NCBI GenBank assembly: GCA_023440705.1
Contig: JAEXRP010000107.1
Span: forward strand, 1-32,291
DNA from: Soonwooa sp023440705
GTDB lineage: Bacteria; Bacteroidota; Bacteroidia; Flavobacteriales; Weeksellaceae
Length of the DNA stretch: 32,291 bases
Direction: 5' to 3'
In this document: positions 31,154 to 32,291 of the stretch, piece by piece
Numbering within the stretch: position 1 is the stretch's first letter
Layout of the letters: each line of letters opens with the position of its first letter
Made by a program: the position numbers and the translations under genes
Notes under the pieces: generated by a model
Told to the model about the DNA's origin: nothing
The model's input: only the letters and a program-made list of their open reading frames with translations
Databases searched by the model: none

Positions 31154-32291
31154 TTAAGCTTTGAAATTCATCCGTTGAATTCGTATGGCGTTAAGAATTG
31201 CCAAGAAAGCAACACCAACATCTGCAAAAACAGCTTCCCACATCGTAGCTATTCCGCCTGCGCCGAGAGCGAGAACAATGCCTTTCACTACAAATGCCAA
31301 AATAATATTTTGCCAAACAATCTTTTTGGTTTGCTTCCCAATATTAATTGCCATTGGGATTTTTGATGGTTTATCGTCTTGAATCACAATATCGGCCGTT
31401 TCAATTGTGGCATCACTACCCAAACCGCCCATTGCAATTCCTACATCACTTAAAGCCACAACTGGAGCATCATTTACGCCATCGCCCACAAAAGCCACCG
31501 ATTCATTTTTAGCTTTTATTTCTTTTACTTTATTTACTTTGTCTTCGGGCAACAAATCGCCAAAAGCATTATCAATTCCCAGTTCTTTAGCTACAAACTG
31601 AACTACGGTAGACTTGTCACCGCTCAACATCGTGGCTTTTACACCCAATTGATGTAACTTTTCTACCGTTTGTTTCGCGTCTTCTTTTATACTGTCTGCA
31701 ATGGTAATATAGCCTGCAAATTGCCCTCCATAGGCAACGGCAATTAGGGTGTAAACGATGCTTGAAGGATCAATATCGTATTTGATGTTAAATTTATCCA
31801 TTAATTTGAAATTCCCAACCAAAAGCTCTTTTCCGTTAATCGTAGCTTTCAATCCGTGACCTGCGATTTCTTCGGAATTTTCTAATTGAATAGTAGTATC
31901 AACTTCACCTACATGCTCATGAATAGCTGTAGCAACTGGATGCGTGCTTAAATTTTCCAACGCATTGACCATTTTTAAAAGTTCGTCTTTATTGAATTCG
32001 GGTTTTAAATTCACTTCCTGAACTTTGAAAACACCTTCGGTCATGGTTCCCGTTTTGTCCATCACTACGTTTTGAATTTCGGCAATTTTATCCAAGAAAT
32101 TGCTTCCTTTAAATAGGATTCCGTTTTTACTTGCCGCGCCAATTCCACCAAAATATCCCAATGGAATTGAAATTACCAAGGCACACGGACAAGAAATCAC
32201 CAAGAAAATTAAGGCACGATACAACCATGTTTTAAACTCATAATCTTGAACAAAGAAATAAGGTAGCAAACAGATTCCAATAGCTAGAAAC
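31154..32291 (-). CDS. P1B-type heavy-metal (Zn/Cd/Pb) translocating ATPase, partial
   Basis: The C-terminal 379 residues are visible and the coding frame continues past the right edge, so the N-terminal metal-binding domains and first TM helices are not seen. The metal-binding CPC motif in TM6 (ISCPCALVISIP) is followed by the phosphorylation site DKTGT, the P1B-specific HP locus (NLSTHPVATAI), the hinge GDGVNDAPVVALSDVGIAMG and two C-terminal TM helices. CPC plus the overall pattern fits the CadA/ZntA group. It converges on the HMA-like gene across a bidirectional terminator. No start is given because the upstream part is off the window. Confidence 0.92.
   Translation of the reverse strand, partial: FLAIGICLLPYFFVQDYEFKTWLYRALIFLVISCPCALVISIPLGYFGGIGAASKNGILFKGSNFLDKIAEIQNVVMDKTGTMTEGVFKVQEVNLKPEFNKDELLKMVNALENLSTHPVATAIHEHVGEVDTTIQLENSEEIAGHGLKATINGKELLVGNFKLMDKFNIKYDIDPSSIVYTLIAVAYGGQFAGYITIADSIKEDAKQTVEKLHQLGVKATMLSGDKSTVVQFVAKELGIDNAFGDLLPEDKVNKVKEIKAKNESVAFVGDGVNDAPVVALSDVGIAMGGLGSDATIETADIVIQDDKPSKIPMAINIGKQTKKIVWQNIILAFVVKGIVLALGAGGIATMWEAVFADVGVAFLAILNAIRIQRMNFKA

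Overview
The window is AT-rich DNA from a member of the Bacteroidota, most likely Flavobacteriia and probably Weeksellaceae (Chryseobacterium-like). The signs are type IX secretion (T9SS) C-terminal sorting domains, a DUF6029 barrel, Omp28-related proteins, TAnnTTTG-type -7 promoter boxes, a TPR/AraC membrane regulator and a Bacteroidota-type integrase with an arm-binding domain. No tRNA, rRNA or CRISPR array was recognised.

Region 1 (1-8920) is a thiol-redox and surface-protein block. A minus-strand operon (TlpA-like thioredoxin, DUF6029 barrel, DsbD) is divergent from a plus-strand run of an Omp28-related lipoprotein, a small T9SS cargo protein and two large paralogous T9SS proteins that carry a thioredoxin-like WCGxC motif. 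A strong terminator closes the run. The layout suggests reducing power is passed from the inner membrane to CxxC proteins at the cell surface.

Region 2 (9020-15202, minus strand) holds an operon of secreted YadA-head-like or tail-fibre-like proteins, three overlapping small genes (HTH, membrane protein, HTH) and an upstream TPR/AraC one-component regulator.

Region 3 (15331-21735) is the most unusual part. Copies of a long structured palindrome separate small modules: a T9SS protein, a ParDE toxin-antitoxin pair, a RelE-like toxin-antitoxin pair, and a pair of unknown small membrane or exported proteins. Each of the three complete modules has its own 15-bp complementary ends starting GTTAG and ending CTAAC. 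The ends match within a module but not across a repeat copy. This is the signature of integron gene cassettes and attC sites, in an array with no recognisable integron integrase. An alcohol-dehydrogenase-like gene with a divergent MocR regulator splits one repeat copy in two.

Region 4 (21835-27058) is a mobile-element core. It has a tyrosine recombinase, an unknown protein, an iteron/palindrome site, an excisionase-like HTH protein and a primase-helicase-like VirE_N/VapE protein.

Region 5 (27073-32291) is an arsenic and metal resistance island: arsR with two operator copies, DUF6428, a methyltransferase, an arsenate-reductase-like LMW phosphatase, ACR3 arsenite efflux, DUF3703 and a Cys-rich HMA-like periplasmic protein. 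These converge on a Zn/Cd-type P1B ATPase that runs off the window. It may be cargo of the region 4 element, but no right-hand attachment site was found.
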